From positions 27,748,817 through 27,812,816 of the forward strand of contig JAVGWX010000011.1 of NCBI GenBank assembly GCA_036924085.1: a stretch of DNA of 64,000 nucleotides. The letters are read 5' to 3'. The stretch is from Ariolimax columbianus. Lineage: Eukaryota; Mollusca; Gastropoda; Stylommatophora; Arionidae. The notes under the pieces were generated by a model. The model was given only the letters and a program-made list of their open reading frames with translations. It was not told the origin of the DNA and ran no database searches. A program made the position numbers and the translations under genes. Shown here one piece after another: positions 1-11,375 of the stretch (position 1 is the stretch's first letter; every line of letters begins with the position of its first letter).

Positions 1-79
1 ACCAATAAATTTGTGAAGATTGCAGTTTTTTATTTTATAATGCAAAATAGATGTTAAGATTTCTCTTATATACACTTAC

Positions 80-204
80 TTGTTGATAAATTGCTCTAGT
101 CCTTTCTTCCGCTCATCAATGAAGTCATCTTCAAATATACCATCATCTCCTCGAAATGGCAGCTGTCGTTTTAAGGCCTTGCCAGGTAAAGGTGGGACAA
201 CAAT
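80..204 (-). CDS. SNX3: Sorting nexin 3/12, internal coding exon 3
   Basis: This exon encodes 41 codons plus two bases on the minus strand, starting IVVPPLPGKA and ending GLEQFIN, the most conserved part of the PX domain of SNX3/SNX12. The acceptor (…tattttcag) and donor (gtaagtg) are both canonical. PPLPGK and the following basic RQLPFRGDDG stretch belong to the phosphoinositide-binding part of the PX fold. SNX3 binds PI3P on early endosomes and works with retromer in cargo recycling such as Wntless (family knowledge). The final lysine codon is split across the next intron. The last exon, which in the family carries the C-terminal GHPLAQNE-type segment, must lie left of base 1. SNX3 versus SNX12 cannot be decided; most invertebrates have a single ancestral gene. 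Confidence 0.93.
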
Positions 205-267
205 CTGAAAATAAGTAACTTTCCTTCAAAAATACTATATCTTTGGATTTGAAAAGCCAAGAGAAGG

Positions 268-315
268 GTACTGCTACAGTGGATACCATCGCACTGTCGC
301 ATTCCAGGAAATGAG
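268..315 (+). repeat. Short LINE RNase H remnant
   Basis: The plus strand reads VLLQWIPSHCRIPGNE, the last conserved block of a LINE-type RNase H domain, where QW.PSH and GNE are hallmarks. Only this block is recognisable. It lies in SNX3 intron 3 (plus-strand numbering, right of exon 3). It resembles the I2 family copy at 29570-30475 more than LINE-A. Confidence 0.6.
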
Positions 316-1300
316 TGACTTGTGTGGCAATTTGGATTAAAGTGAGGAAAAAAACTGTGCCTTTTGTCAACCTCTCTCTCTCTAGTCCTGAACTAACTTT
401 GGCCAGTGCCAAGACATTATCGAGACGACTGGAGATAGCACAGGATACATATTTTTCCTCAGGTTTACTCACAGGTATCCCACAAGGCAGTGGAGGGAGG
501 ATGACATCTATCGCTGTGTGTCGTGCCTTTCCCATAACCACAAGAGGTAGTAGAGGCATCACTCAGTGTGTGAGTGATGTGTTGGGCATCTCTCCTGGGC
601 CGCGTTCTAGTCCATTATAGTCATGTGTCAAAATATTAGTCACTCTAAAATCGACACTGCCTGCAGCTAGGGCGAAAGGCGCCAATCTCGCGAAGTTCAG
701 CCGTGTGCACTAAACCATAAAAATACAACACAGGCTTAATCATAGTAATAATTCATATAGCTGATGTCCAGAATAATTGGAGGGAACAAAACACACAAAA
801 ATAGAACAAATTAACTAGTCCAAATGGAAAACAACGACACGTTTCCGTGAACAAAAGTTTAAGTCGTCGACTAGTGTGAATTCCAGGCAAATCCATGGCC
901 TGGTGGCATCCACAATGAACTAAAACACCAGAGCAACGTTAGAACCGTAGCTGGTAAGGCATTATTGTGGGATGGGAGCCAACAACAGAATTGCTGATAC
1001 CAATGTGGACAGGAAGTTCAGTTCACCCCCGTAAACCATTAGGCCACTGGGGCACACTTGAAGACACTTCCATGCCATCTATCTCTGTCCGCTGCCGCCA
1101 GTCGTGTCCCCCAGGGACAAAGGTTTGACCACTCAGTGGTTATAGATATCTAAAATCATTTAAGCCAATTGCCACGGCACATAAGGAACAGAAGGAGCAC
1201 CTTGTGATGACAGGTATAACAGCCTCTGAGTGGTTTCATTTCTTGCATGTTATGAGTGACAACTAAAGAAGGTTGTGCATGAGACTGGCTGTAAAACAAC
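316..1300. other. SNX3 intron sequence, no gene seen
   Basis: No conserved coding segment was found. Around 1045-1072 a phrase (ggggcacacttgaagacac) resembles the LINE 3' tails at 31725-31815 and 33232-33345, so an old repeat fragment is likely here. Confidence 0.4.
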
Positions 1301-1675
1301 TTGATAAATGACTGAAATAAGAAATTCCTAAAAACTGGTTAGATGAGCGAAATGCAGTGATGGACTGCTTTAACAAATGACTGAAATCAGAAATTCCTAA
1401 AAACTGGTTAGATGAGCAAAATGCAGTGATGGGCTTTTTAACAAATGACTGACATCAGAAATTCCTAAAAACTGGTTAGATGAGCGAAATGCAGTGATGG
1501 GCTGCTTTAACAAATGACTGAAATCAGAAATTCCTAAAAACTGGTTAGATGAGCGAAATGCAGTGATGCGCTTTTTAACAAATGACTGAAATCAGAAATT
1601 CCTAAAAACTGGTTAGATGAGCGAAATGCAGTGATGGGCCTATGCTTTAACAAATGACTGAAATCAGGATTTCTT
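1301..1675. repeat. Tandem array, unit about 68 bp, about 5.5 copies
   Basis: The phrase aacaaatgactgaaatcag, followed by a conserved remainder containing ctggttagatgagcgaaatg, recurs at about 1371, 1440, 1509 and 1577, giving a period of about 68-69 bp. Small length differences lie in the T-rich joint. The array sits in the SNX3 intron just downstream of exon 2 (gene sense). Confidence 0.9.
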
Positions 1676-1752
1676 AAGAGTTTCCATGAATGGAGCAAAA
1701 ACCGAAAGTTATAACATCATATAAAAATTACATTAAAACAAATAATACTGAC

Positions 1753-1848
1753 TTTACTATCTCTCTCTAGCTCATTCCGCAACCATTCAAAGTCACTGTA
1801 TCGGCGACGAACGCTTGATTCCTTCAGCTTGAAAACTGGCAAGTTGGT
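1753..1848 (-). CDS. SNX3: Sorting nexin 3/12, internal coding exon 2
   Basis: The exon is exactly 32 codons, phase 0 at both ends, from [11 protein letters not shown] to NELERDSK. The [11 protein letters not shown] motif is the PI3P-contacting basic/aromatic motif of PX domains. The acceptor is atgcag; the donor is gtcagt, slightly weak but fixed by the reading frame into exon 3. Residues match SNX3/SNX12 nearly throughout, so this is clearly a functional exon, not a retrocopy. Confidence 0.95.
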
Positions 1849-1925
1849 CTGCATTGATACAAAAAACATAAGATGTGACAAATGTTTCAGAATTATCCCT
1901 GTTTCAATATTATATATATACAGTT

Positions 1926-2127
1926 AGGAGACGGTGAGTGGTTAAGTGGCACGGCTCACAATCCGAAGGTGCTGGGTTTGATCCCCATCACAGCACAGGC
2001 CGTTACCCCGGTAAAGCAAACCCTTAGAAAATGCAGGAGGAAGCAGACCCTTACATAAAATGCACGCTGAAGTCGTATGCACTGGGACGACAGGCGCAAA
2101 ATAAAAACCACAGTGCAACGCCGGTGC
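1926..2127 (+). repeat. SINE1 copy, tRNA-related head
   Basis: The copy begins with an A-box-like GTGGTTAAGTGGC and carries a B-box-like GGGTTTGATCCCC. The SINE1 body follows, with GCAGGAGGAAGCAGACCC, the ATGC..GCTGAAGTCG core and CACTGGG..GACAGGCGCAAAAT. Other copies are at 6432-6690 (minus), 41816-42067 (minus) and 46722-46991 (plus). It lies in SNX3 intron 1. Confidence 0.85.
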
Positions 2128-2167
2128 TGTGATGAGCAGCACAACTGTTTTTCTAGCATGATGAGCA

Positions 2168-2480
2168 CATACATGTGTGCTAATGTGGGTGTATGAGTTT
2201 GTGATACCACAAGACAATGTCAGGATACATGTGTGCTAATGTGGGTGTATGAGTTTGTGATACCACAAGACAATGTCAGGATACATGTGTGCTAATGTGG
2301 GTGTATGAGTTTGTGATACCACAAGACAATGTCAGGATACATGTGTGCTAATGTGGGTGTATCAGTGTGTGATATCACAAGACAATGTCACGATGCAAAT
2401 GTGTTAATGCGAGTGTATGAGTTTGTGATACCACAAGAAAATGTAATGATACATGTGGTGTGCTAATGTGGATGTATGAG
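2168..2480. repeat. Tandem array, unit 56 bp, about 5 copies
   Basis: The unit contains acatgtgtgctaatgtgggt and then gataccacaagacaatgtca. It repeats almost exactly from 2168 to about 2340, then decays through two more divergent copies. Open frames across it are by-products of the repeat. Confidence 0.92.
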
Positions 2481-3871
2481 AGTTCTGGTTTTACTAATTG
2501 TGTTATTGGCATTTCAATAGACCAGTGCTGATGAGAAAAAATATTGCATAATTGTTCACTTTTGCATGTATAGACTACCCTATCCCCACCATGCACATTC
2601 ATTATACTTTACACACACAGTTCTTCAACCACACATGTGCACGCTGTAAAAGAACTCAAAATATCACCTTCTTCCTAACACATGTAACAGATGCTTCTGT
2701 GTGGATAGGTTGGAAGTATTTTGTTTTTTCAACAGCTTGTAGTATTTTATTATGGATTGTAGCCTTGAAATGCTCAGCAGCGACAATTTGCATCAAACAA
2801 TTACAGAAGTTTAATAAAGAAGCTTGAAGGAAAACTAAGAACAGCATATTATACACACTTCCGACTTCCAAGTCTGGTCCTGTGTACTCTAAACATGGCA
2901 TTATACAACAATCACATGGTAAAGCTTTTTCTGAGAACCACTGAAACCAAAATCTTACTACACCAGTCTACACAGACTTAACAAAGGCAGTTACAATCAC
3001 TTACTTACTTACTTTCTGTGTCTAAGCACGTTATACAGTATGTATCCAGTATTCGACTACATGGATTGTCTTGTCATTTCCTTCCAGCATGTCGCACCTA
3101 TTGCATGTTTCCTGGAAGTTGGAGCAGGTCATCAGGTGATCTGGGGCATGTATTGCACTATAACCACATGTGTCATCATCTGTGTATCCCCATCACTTCA
3201 TATTTCTCTTGCACTGTGATACATCAGTTCGGAGTCTATTCAGCGACTTCCATTTTGTGTATGGTAGATGATGTCCGGGCGGCAGGTTCCCCCCGACATT
3301 CCATCTCTGGGGCCTGCATCAATTCCTGCCGTCTCTCGATACAGCGACTTTCAGGGTTTGTCTGTATAGAATGTTTTGATTTATTAAACTATATGTCTGA
3401 ATTTGAGGCTTGTGCTCTGTACCTGATGTCCAATCATTGGGTGTTGCTACGACGTTCTTCAAAGTTAGAATTCACATTGACCCATTGAATAAAACATGCA
3501 CTGAAATTAACAGAAGAGTGTCACATCCAGACCTCCATAAATATTCAACCTACAGCAGATCTACAGGAATGCATTGACAAATGTATGCCACTGTACTCAA
3601 AATTCTTTCCACAAAAAACAAAACCAACGCAGCACATTTTAGAACATCATTGCGTTCCCTGGAAAGAGAGAGAGACACAAATTTTGTCTAGGATTTCATG
3701 GTGATCATCTACATTCTTCTATTACAAAAATAGAAACAAGATGTTTAGGAATAAGAAATGATGTGGTGAGATTGAGATGCAACATGGCAGCACACCTTCT
3801 ATTGGTATCAACTAAAATTTCAGACATCCCCTTCTGGTAGAAGGAAAACAAGAATAAAATCGTTATTAAAG
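2481..3871. other. SNX3 intron 1, mostly unrecognised
   Basis: No gene was found. A weak LINE C-terminal trace is possible near 3590-3680 (…KPTQHILEHHC), with the spacing of the LINE zinc-knuckle region, but it is too short to assign. Confidence 0.3.
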
Positions 3872-4727
3872 TGTTATATCGAAAAACTACCCAAGCATGG
3901 ACTGGACCCATGCATACAACGACGGTTCTGTAACAAACACTACACAGAACGGAGGGGCAGGAGCATTCCTGAACCTACCAAATGGCAGAAAAATAACACT
4001 GTCATTCGCTACTGGTAAGTACACAAGCAATTTCAGAGCGGAGGCAGAGGCACTGAGGGCGGCAGTGGAAGAAATGGTGACACACAAAGAAAATGAAAGC
4101 CATATAGTCCTGCTTACAGATGCTCTCGCTGTAGTCACAGCGCTAAAAAGCCAGAAAAACACTGAGCTTAATGACTTAAGAGCAGCACTCTGTCAACTAT
4201 GCCAGCAGTCCGCACCAAAAAGGGTAGAGGTACAGTGGGTCCCATCACACTGCAACATCCAAGGCAACGAGGAGGCAGACAGACTGGCAAAAGAAGGTGC
4301 AAGACTACCATAAACAGATACTAGTATGACGTACGAAGAGTCAAAACGGCTTTTCAAAGCCAGATACATGACCAAATGGGAAACCGAACATACTGGTTAC
4401 ACCAAAAACGATGCCTATTACCAGTTGAACAGAAGAGAGCAGGTCGTTGTCTTCAGACTTCGCACTGGCCACAATAGACTGAGGTACCACCTATTCAACA
4501 AATTGAAGATAGGTGGAACCGACGAATGCCCGTGTGGTACCGGGAAAATGACCGCTGAACATCTGCTGCAGAACTGCCCGACATACGAGGATCAGAGAGA
4601 GCAGATGTGGCCATCACCAGTGGAACTACAAGACAAGCTCTATGGCAGTGTCGACAGCCTCAGGATGACCGCTGCTTTTTTCGAAAAAATAATGGTTACT
4701 GTCTGACTGCGTACGAAGAAGAAGTAA
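3872..4727 (+). pseudogene. LINE-A 3' fragment: RNase H and C-terminal knuckle
   Basis: This is a 5'-truncated copy of LINE-A. One frame runs from about 3897 to 4706. It carries WTHAYNDGS (first RNase H Asp), FRAEAEAL (Glu), LLTDALAVV (Asp) and NEEADRLAKEG (last Asp). A C-terminal CPCGTG..TAEHLLQNC zinc-knuckle-like motif follows. The frame is interrupted only by one TAA at 4311-4313, where related copies have a CAA glutamine codon. The 3' end is cgtacgaagaagaag. A SINE4 copy starts a few bases later. It is a dead insertion inside SNX3 intron 1. Confidence 0.9.
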
Positions 4728-4728
4728 T

Positions 4729-5035
4729 GGGGATCAAGATGCAGTACATGAGCTGCAGCTGTCAGCGAACCAGAGCTGCCAAGACCCTTCTAAACCTCCT
4801 TGTGGTGATCATGGATAACAGACTGGCTAAGGAGAATGGAACAAAGATGGAAGCATGCCCCATTCTCAAAAATGCCTGCTGAAGTTGGAGGTGTTGGATT
4901 GAAAGGTGCAAATATCACAGACAAGATGTAAACTATGACACACCGCATTCCGTTCTCTGGACAACATCCTGCTACTTGCAAAGTCCTTTATAGGGCTTGG
5001 TAGTGGGAGTATGAAAATGAACAAAGAAGATTATA
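4729..5035 (+). repeat. SINE4 copy with internal deletions
   Basis: It begins ggggatcaagatgcagtaca and shares the SINE4 landmarks ccagagctgccaagaccctt, atgcctgctgaagttgg, ggtgcaaatatcaca, cattccgttctctggacaac and gggcttggtagtgggag. It ends aacaaagaagattataaaga. It lies immediately downstream of a LINE-A fragment with a similar GAAGAAG end. Confidence 0.85.
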
Positions 5036-5533
5036 AAGAAATTTGCTCAGAAACTGATCAAAGAAAAATTAAAAAGTGCACTTTTTTCTTCTCATTGAAC
5101 AAATATGTGTAACTACAGTACAGGATTAGATTAAACAGTCACTTTACTTTCAAGGGAACTTGATAACATGGACTAAATACATTATCAAAGAAGACCAGCT
5201 GTTGTATATCTTCAAGTGGGTCTATAAGATGTTATCAGTTCATATCTATTGGAGTAGTTTTTAACTGTGTAGTTTTCTGGAGGCACATTGTCAATCAACA
5301 ATGCATTTCAGCACTTTCATATATTAACCCAAAGCTGATTTTTTCTACATTTTCAAAGAGTATCATTTTACACCACTGCAAGTACAAAGTTGAACAAATA
5401 AAATATGAGGTTTGGGTTTCAGAAGAACTGGCTCATTTTTAACTCAGTGCAGACTCTGTTGGACAAGAAAGATAAAACTACTTCGCACAAATTTTTGTTG
5501 TTATCTTACTACTCTCAGGAATGCTGCTGCATG
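5036..5533. other. Intron sequence, no gene seen
   Basis: AT-rich and unrecognised. It may include decayed 5' parts of the CR1-like element that follows. Confidence 0.3.
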
Positions 5534-6400
5534 ATTGCAAAATTTGCGGATGACACAAAACTATGCAGTAGTGTCTCATCTAAAGCAGTAGTATATATAT
5601 ATTGGTGACGGATTTAGATAAAAGTCGAGAATGGTCCATAAGCTGACAAATGGAGTTTAATGTAGATAAATGTACAGTCATCCACATGGGTAGATTCAAT
5701 ATGGAACATAGTTACAGAATGAGCGAGAACAATATTAGAAATAAATGGAAAGGAACCTAGGGGTTATAACAGATCATACAGGTAAAGTGAGTGAGCAAGT
5801 TAAGGTAGCAGTAAAAAAGGCAAATGCAATGTTATGTATGATAAAAAGAAATATTAAACATAGGAGCAAGAAAGTGATTGTCAAACTGTATAAAGCATTA
5901 GTTAGACCTAGATTGGAGTACTGTGTACAGGTGTGGAGTCCTTATAGAGGAGGTATAAACATGCTGGAAGGATACAAAGAAGATCAACAAAGCTGATAGT
6001 GGGATTCCAGACTTACAGTTTTGAGGAAAGACTAAGAAAAACCGGCCTATTGTGTCTATAAAAGAGAAGAATTCGAGATGACGATACAGGTTTATAAAAT
6101 TAAGTAAAGGAAAGCATAAATTAGACTATAACAAGTTTTTTTCAAATTACAATCACCTACAAGAACAAGAGGGCCTAGCTACAAATTAACTAAAGTCTAG
6201 ATTAGATATAGGAAATATTTTTTTAGCCCGAGAGTGGTGATTGCTTGGAATGCATTGTCACAAGAAGTAGTGGAGGCAAAGATAATTAATACATTTAAGA
6301 ATAGATTGGATGTGCACAGTTTTTAGAGCAAGTAAATGAAAATGAAACTGGCTGTATACAGACTCTGCAGAGTCTTCTAAACCAGAAAAAAAACCGTTAA
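5534..6400 (+). pseudogene. CR1-like LINE, 3' part of reverse transcriptase
   Basis: The catalytic segment KFADDTKLCSSV starts near 5538. After several stops, a block with VAVKKANAMLCMIKRNI and ALVRPRLEYCVQVWSPY follows, then a diverged C-terminus. This layout is typical of CR1/Rex1-type LINEs. The 3' end holds the palindrome gactctgcagagtc at 6361-6374. Matching 3' ends occur at 48690, 49640 and 62605 on the other strand. It is a dead insertion in SNX3 intron 1. Confidence 0.85.
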
Positions 6401-6431
6401 ATTAAACTTCAAAATAGGGAAATCCACCTGC

Positions 6432-6690
6432 TACATGGGTCTTCTTTTTTTCTTCTTCTTTTGGTTCGTCTTATTTCTCTATTCCTCAAGGCGGTGTACG
6501 TTTTTATTTTGCGCCTGTCGGCCCAGTGCATTCGACTTTGGCATGCATTTTATGTAAGGGTCTGCTTTCTCCATCCTTCATTTTCTAAGGGCTTGCTTCC
6601 CCGGGGTAATTGCCGGTGCTGGGATGGGGATCGAACCCAGCATCTTCATGTTGTGAGCCGTGTCACTTAACCACACCATCCCCTCACTAT
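6432..6690 (-). repeat. SINE1 copy
   Basis: Reverse complement of the SINE1 consensus. The B-box equivalent is seen as gggatcgaacccagca and the A-box equivalent as gtcacttaaccacacca. The tail side begins in T/C-rich sequence around 6432, matching the (AAAAC)-type tail seen at 46960-46991. Confidence 0.88.
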
Positions 6691-7394
6691 ATGGGTCTAA
6701 AAATGAAACACAGAATAAAAACACTAACTCACTAACTAGCCAGGTGTGTCAAAGAACGCGACTATGAAGGGCTTGGCAGAAAATATAAATCACATGAAAA
6801 AGAAAAGAAGACCTTGACACTACATGGTAGAAATGGAACAACTAAGCCACATCAGATAAAATGTAAGTACCGCTGAGTTAATTTGCTAGAAATATGTTCA
6901 GAAGGACAAAACACTCTAGAATAGGGACAGTATTCAGGTCACTAGATAACAATATTGAACGAGAATAAGACTAGATAACATATGAAGATTAACAACATAT
7001 AAATTAAAACCACTATTTAATACTTAAATGCAAAATACAATACAATAGACATTCGATCAACTATGACATGGGTCTTCAATTGGTGGGGAACTCTCTCTAA
7101 TCAGGAAAAAAAAACAATAAACAAACAAACACGGGGTAGATGACATTCTGATAGATGGTGAAAATAGTGCATGAGACTAAAGAGGTCAAAGACTCTTGAA
7201 CTAGAGAGCTTAGTTTTACAGATGATCTGTCTGCTGCATAAGCAGCAATACATACATGAAAAGATAGATTATAGTGGAAGCAGCAATGTCAGAACGGCAG
7301 AACAATGTAATTTCATAAACTAAACAAACCAAATGAGAATATATAAACAAAGACACCCTATAATGAGTAATAGCTAGGGTCAATTAAATTATGT
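6691..7394. other. SNX3 intron 1, no gene seen
   Basis: AT-rich with short A-runs. No conserved protein segment or recognised repeat was found. Confidence 0.3.
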
Positions 7395-7745
7395 TCACAT
7401 GATGGGGATAGGAGACCAACGTCTGGTCAGACAAAACATATTGATCGGACATGTTAGTCAGGGTCAGGCAAAATATACTGGCCAAGACCCCCACCTCGAC
7501 TTCCTGACAGTTCTCCTTGGAAACGAACTGTTTTCATGGCAGCTTGGCTAATGAGGTGAGGGATTGATGTGATGTTCCGCAGTAGTGAGCGACACACAGA
7601 TGAAGCCAAGCATAGCACAATAGCCTGGAAGACCCCTGTCCAAATACATCACCACGCCACGCTCATGGTGTGAGGAAACCCGCCATTTAGCACCATTTTC
7701 AAGGTACACAAAAGAGTAGACACTCGTGGGCATTCAACATCAATC
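7395..7745 (-). repeat. rep5 interspersed repeat
   Basis: Reverse-orientation copy of a roughly 330-bp repeat also at 22330-22700 (+), 23085-23360 (-) and 34208-34545 (+). Landmarks are the ctcctccaggc..gctatgcttggct type block, the Tcgctcactac block and a tail built from a 38-bp motif (…gtcagggtcaggcaaaatat…). No tRNA-like head is visible. Confidence 0.82.
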
Positions 7746-8344
7746 AATCAATCATGTTTGGATGATTATGTATGTTTGCTGTAAAAGGTGACTAAAGAGT
7801 AAAAAACAAGAGGGTTGAGGAGGCATCTGCATGGCATAGCCACAAGCAATAGCCAACGGCGTTAATGTAAAAGTAAACAATTTACAGAAACCTCAGCTGA
7901 AAAAACACAAACGATTTGTTGCAAGCTTCTTGCAAGGTGAAAAAACAAGTGCTGTGATGGTCCAATGTTTCTGTCACTGCAAAAACGGAAAGATAACGGT
8001 TAAAGTGTAACGGATGTTGAATCGGAATGTTCTGTTCAATACACGAGTTGAATGAAGATTGAAGCTGTACGAGTGTACGTACTGTCCTGAGGACTGTCAC
8101 AATCAAATATTATTTATAAAGAAATCAGAAAAGCCAGATTGACTGAGATTGAAATGTAGATGTTAAAGATATTATATTGTTCTGTGCTGCTTTTATTTAA
8201 TATAGTTATTATTCACTGGAGGTGAAAACAATTAAATTGCGAAGAAGTTAAGTAAGTTATAATAATACACTAATCGTTCCTCTTTACTGCGTTTAAACGT
8301 TGTTACACCCCCTTTTCTTCTCGTATTCACAATCACATCAATAC

Positions 8345-8503
8345 CTTCATTCGGACTTCATAGTCTGTAAAGCGTTGTTTTGCCACTCCGTGAGTCTGAG
8401 GGTCTGAAACATCGATCTCCAGAAAATTAGCTGGTTGTGAATACGCGTCCTCAAGCGTTTGTTTCTTACTAGAAATTCTCGCCGTCGCCGCAGGAGTTGT
8501 CAT
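8345..8503 (-). CDS. SNX3: Sorting nexin 3/12, first coding exon
   Basis: The exon has 53 codons, from the ATG at 8501-8503 to the donor ggtatt at 8345/8344. The N-terminus, MTTPAATARISSKKQTL, is variable as in the family. EDAYSQPANFLEIDVSDPQT then matches the SNX3/12 signature that precedes the PX domain. RFTDYEVRMK joins exon 2 (TNLPVF) in phase 0, reproducing the family's continuous PX start. This ATG was chosen because it is the first in frame and gives a family-typical N-terminal length. The three exons in the window give 126 codons of a protein usually about 160 residues long. It is cytosolic, recruited to early endosomes through PI3P (family knowledge). Confidence 0.95.
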
Positions 8504-9795
8504 TTTGCGAAGTTAGCCCTACAACGGAAAACAACCCATACACAAGTTTTGATGACTCGACACAATATGGGCTAGAAAAAGAGCATATTTGGATGACGTA
8601 TTTCACAATTAAGGGGAAAGTACTTCTAATTTATGTTGATTACCAGCTGTCATATACTTAGCAAATGGAATTTAGCAAGTTTGGTTTCTACAACTACTAG
8701 TACTACTATTGATTCGCTCGGAGTTCAGAACCCTCTCAGGGCTACGTGCTTTCAGCAGTGCTCGGGAGTTTAGGTCTGCATGCGAAGCATTTATATTTTA
8801 ATGACAAATGCGCTCTAATAATGGCCCAGGAATTATCATCTATCTACAAACACGACAGACTATAAAATCATTTTCATTCATAAATCATATCTATTATCTA
8901 AATCTCGGTACTTGACTGTTAAGTGTTAAATCGTGAGGCCACTGTTGCAGAAAGTGAGGAAGTCTTGTACTTGTAGCATGCAAAGCAACCCAGTGCTCGT
9001 GCAGTGTGCTTTCTGTAGAGTAAAAGCATATTGTTTGAATTACGAGCTTGCTAGCACAACTGAATAGTAGTACTAAGTACTTAAGTATTAGTAGTACATC
9101 ATGCACTTAAACTTTTAGTGTGTGTATTTCCTCAGCAGATGGCTGCACTGATTCACCACGGTCCGTGAAGACATGCAGTAAACTTCGAATTTACAACACC
9201 AATCCATCCTAATTGCTTTGTTTATTTTCCCTGCCATTTTTCAACTGTAAGCAACTTTAATCTTCATAGTGTACTGTACCAATATTCAGGTTCAATCATG
9301 GAAGTGATGTTTTTTCTTAAACTAGAGCTTACTTAATTTCCGTGTCTGGCAACCTCACAAAGTATTGACCAGAAATCAGATGCCCTGGAAGCTCTTTCAT
9401 TCGCTGCCATGTGATCTGCCAAAGTACATGGCTCTTGGGCAGTTATACAGATGTTTTGAATCTTGGATGGTGCTATGTTTGCAGACATCATCGTCTGCAT
9501 ATCCCGGTTTTTTTCAAATTCGATCTACATCTGGGCATACTCGTTCATAATCTGTTTAGGGAACTCCATACAGGGTATGGCATATTATGCCATCATAAGT
9601 CATTTGTTGATTTCCCATTTCTCAACATATCATCTTTGACGCCATTTTTCAGTGCGGTTATGCTCAGGTTTCTGGTTTGTGAACTGTACAGTTTGAAGGA
9701 AACTTTTCCTTGATTTCAGTCATCCATCTTCTGGATTATATCCAAAAAGGGTGTGTCTCTGATCACCGGACTGCTTTTTCTGTTTGACTTCTGAC
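8504..9795. other. Region upstream of SNX3, no gene recognised
   Basis: This should contain the SNX3 5' UTR and promoter, but no defining element can be pointed to. Nothing resembling a CCDC28 first exon was found here. Confidence 0.3.
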
Positions 9796-10140
9796 TCAAC
9801 ACATCTCCTGATTTTTTGCTGGTGCAATGCCAACGTTTGCATAAACTTTTCCCATTGCTGTTGGGTTAAGGCACCCTGTGGCAATGCGACATGCCTTATT
9901 TACGGCCACATTGACGTTTCTCATATGTGCTGACTGATTCCATACTGGCAAGGCATATTCTGCTGCAAAAATGCACAATGTGAGGATAGATGTGCACAAC
10001 ACCATTGGTGATGCTCTCCATTTCCATGTTTGTGAGCTTACGCAGTATGTTAATTCTTGCATTAACTTTTTATTTCAACGCCCACAGTGTTCCTTGTAGG
10101 ACAATATGCGATCCATTGTAATTTCTAGGTACTTAAGTGT
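9796..10140 (-). pseudogene. Jockey-like LINE reverse transcriptase C-terminal fragment
   Basis: The minus strand reads through LRYLEITMDRILSYKEH, KWRASPMVLCTSILTLC, AAEYALPVWNQSAH and NKACRIATGCLNPT. These are the conserved post-catalytic blocks of Jockey-type reverse transcriptases (YLGVTLDR, AAEYACPVW and R.ITGCLKPT in intact relatives). A second copy of the family lies at 55020-56130. One stop (…CGR*N…) interrupts the 5' half. Confidence 0.85.
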
Positions 10141-11029
10141 ATCGCAATGTTAAAGTTCATTCCCCGAACAACAAATCTGCATTTTCTTCTCGCTTCTTTG
10201 TTCTTTAGGTGAAATGCACATTCCTGAGTTTTGCTGGGGTAAGGACGCATTCAAATCATAGACATTTGCATGAAGACGTATCAGACATAGCCAACAGATA
10301 CCTTTTTCTTGTGCTCACAGAGATACTAAGTGTTGAGCTGATGATTATCACACCTTTTCATGTTTATGAAGTTTGTGTGCATTATGTTTTTTTGAAAGTG
10401 CGATACCATACAGTTTTTTAAGATTAACCCAATTCTTTTTTATGAATGTTTACCGACTGTCAAAATGGGACATAAAAGGAGCCTCTGTACAGATTGTCCT
10501 TCGTGATAGAGCAATTGGGTTTATCCCTGGAAACAACTATTATAGTTGACAAATTCTTTCAACACCAGCAACGACATGAAATTATAGCTAACGATCTGTT
10601 ACTTCTGTCAATTTAAATGTCTAGCCTAGTTTCTTTGGTCTCATTAATCTAGGGCTGGGGATCTCAAACCAATAAGAAAGTCGTGAGCCACATAACAATA
10701 AAGCATGTATTCTTGTTGTTTTCTCTATCTCTGTAACTAATGAGGTTGTTATGGCACCACATCTCACTACGTTGGGAATTGCCTATTGTTAATGTTTTAT
10801 AAGGTGGTCCATTGATTGATTTGTTTCAGTTTCCTCTCTGATTTATTCAGTGGTATCATCATATCTCACCATGCATCATATTGTCATGGAGATCAACATT
10901 ATACTCCTATTAGCACCATTTGCTGAAGGACAGGCACTAAACAATGTTGCAGAAATAATAAACAACACAATTAGCCAATGTCAGCAGGTTGTATTTTTTA
11001 GTTCTGCAAGCCCTCAAGAATGATAAGCT
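10141..11029. other. No gene recognised
   Basis: AT-rich intergenic sequence with no recognised repeat or conserved coding block. Confidence 0.3.
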
Positions 11030-11375
11030 GTCAAGAGCTTAAAAAAGTCAAAAGAAGGGTAGTGCTACAGTAGATACTATCACACTGTAGCATACCAGAG
11101 ATCAAGAGAGCAGACAAGCTAGCAAAAGAGACAATCACCATCCAGGAAACGCCATTAGGACAGTCTCTATGAAAAGCCATTAGGAGCGTCAACTGAATGA
11201 GAGACAACTATCACTACCTTGATCAAGCAGAGCAGGGGATCCTGTTTTGCTCGAGAACAAGACATAACAGATTTAAAAGATACTTACACCAGCTAAAATT
11301 GGTCCTATTACCCATGTGTATGTGCGGACAAGCAGCGAAGACAGCCAAACACATCCTACAAGACCGCTTAGGCAA
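11030..11375 (+). pseudogene. I2-family LINE, RNase H end and knuckle
   Basis: Broken frames include RADKLAKETITIQET (end of RNase H), then YHYLDQAEQGILFCSRTRHN and MCMCGQAAKTAKHILQD, the C-terminal C.CG…T..HIL knuckle. It is related to but distinct from LINE-A, and nearer to 29570-30475. Confidence 0.75.

Noticed and set aside
143..562. 139-residue open frame on the minus strand
   Set aside because: Overlaps SNX3 exon 3 in another frame and runs into LINE-derived intron sequence.
8504..9300. Bidirectional promoter between SNX3 and CCDC28
   Set aside because: No CCDC28 first exon or promoter element could be identified to support it.
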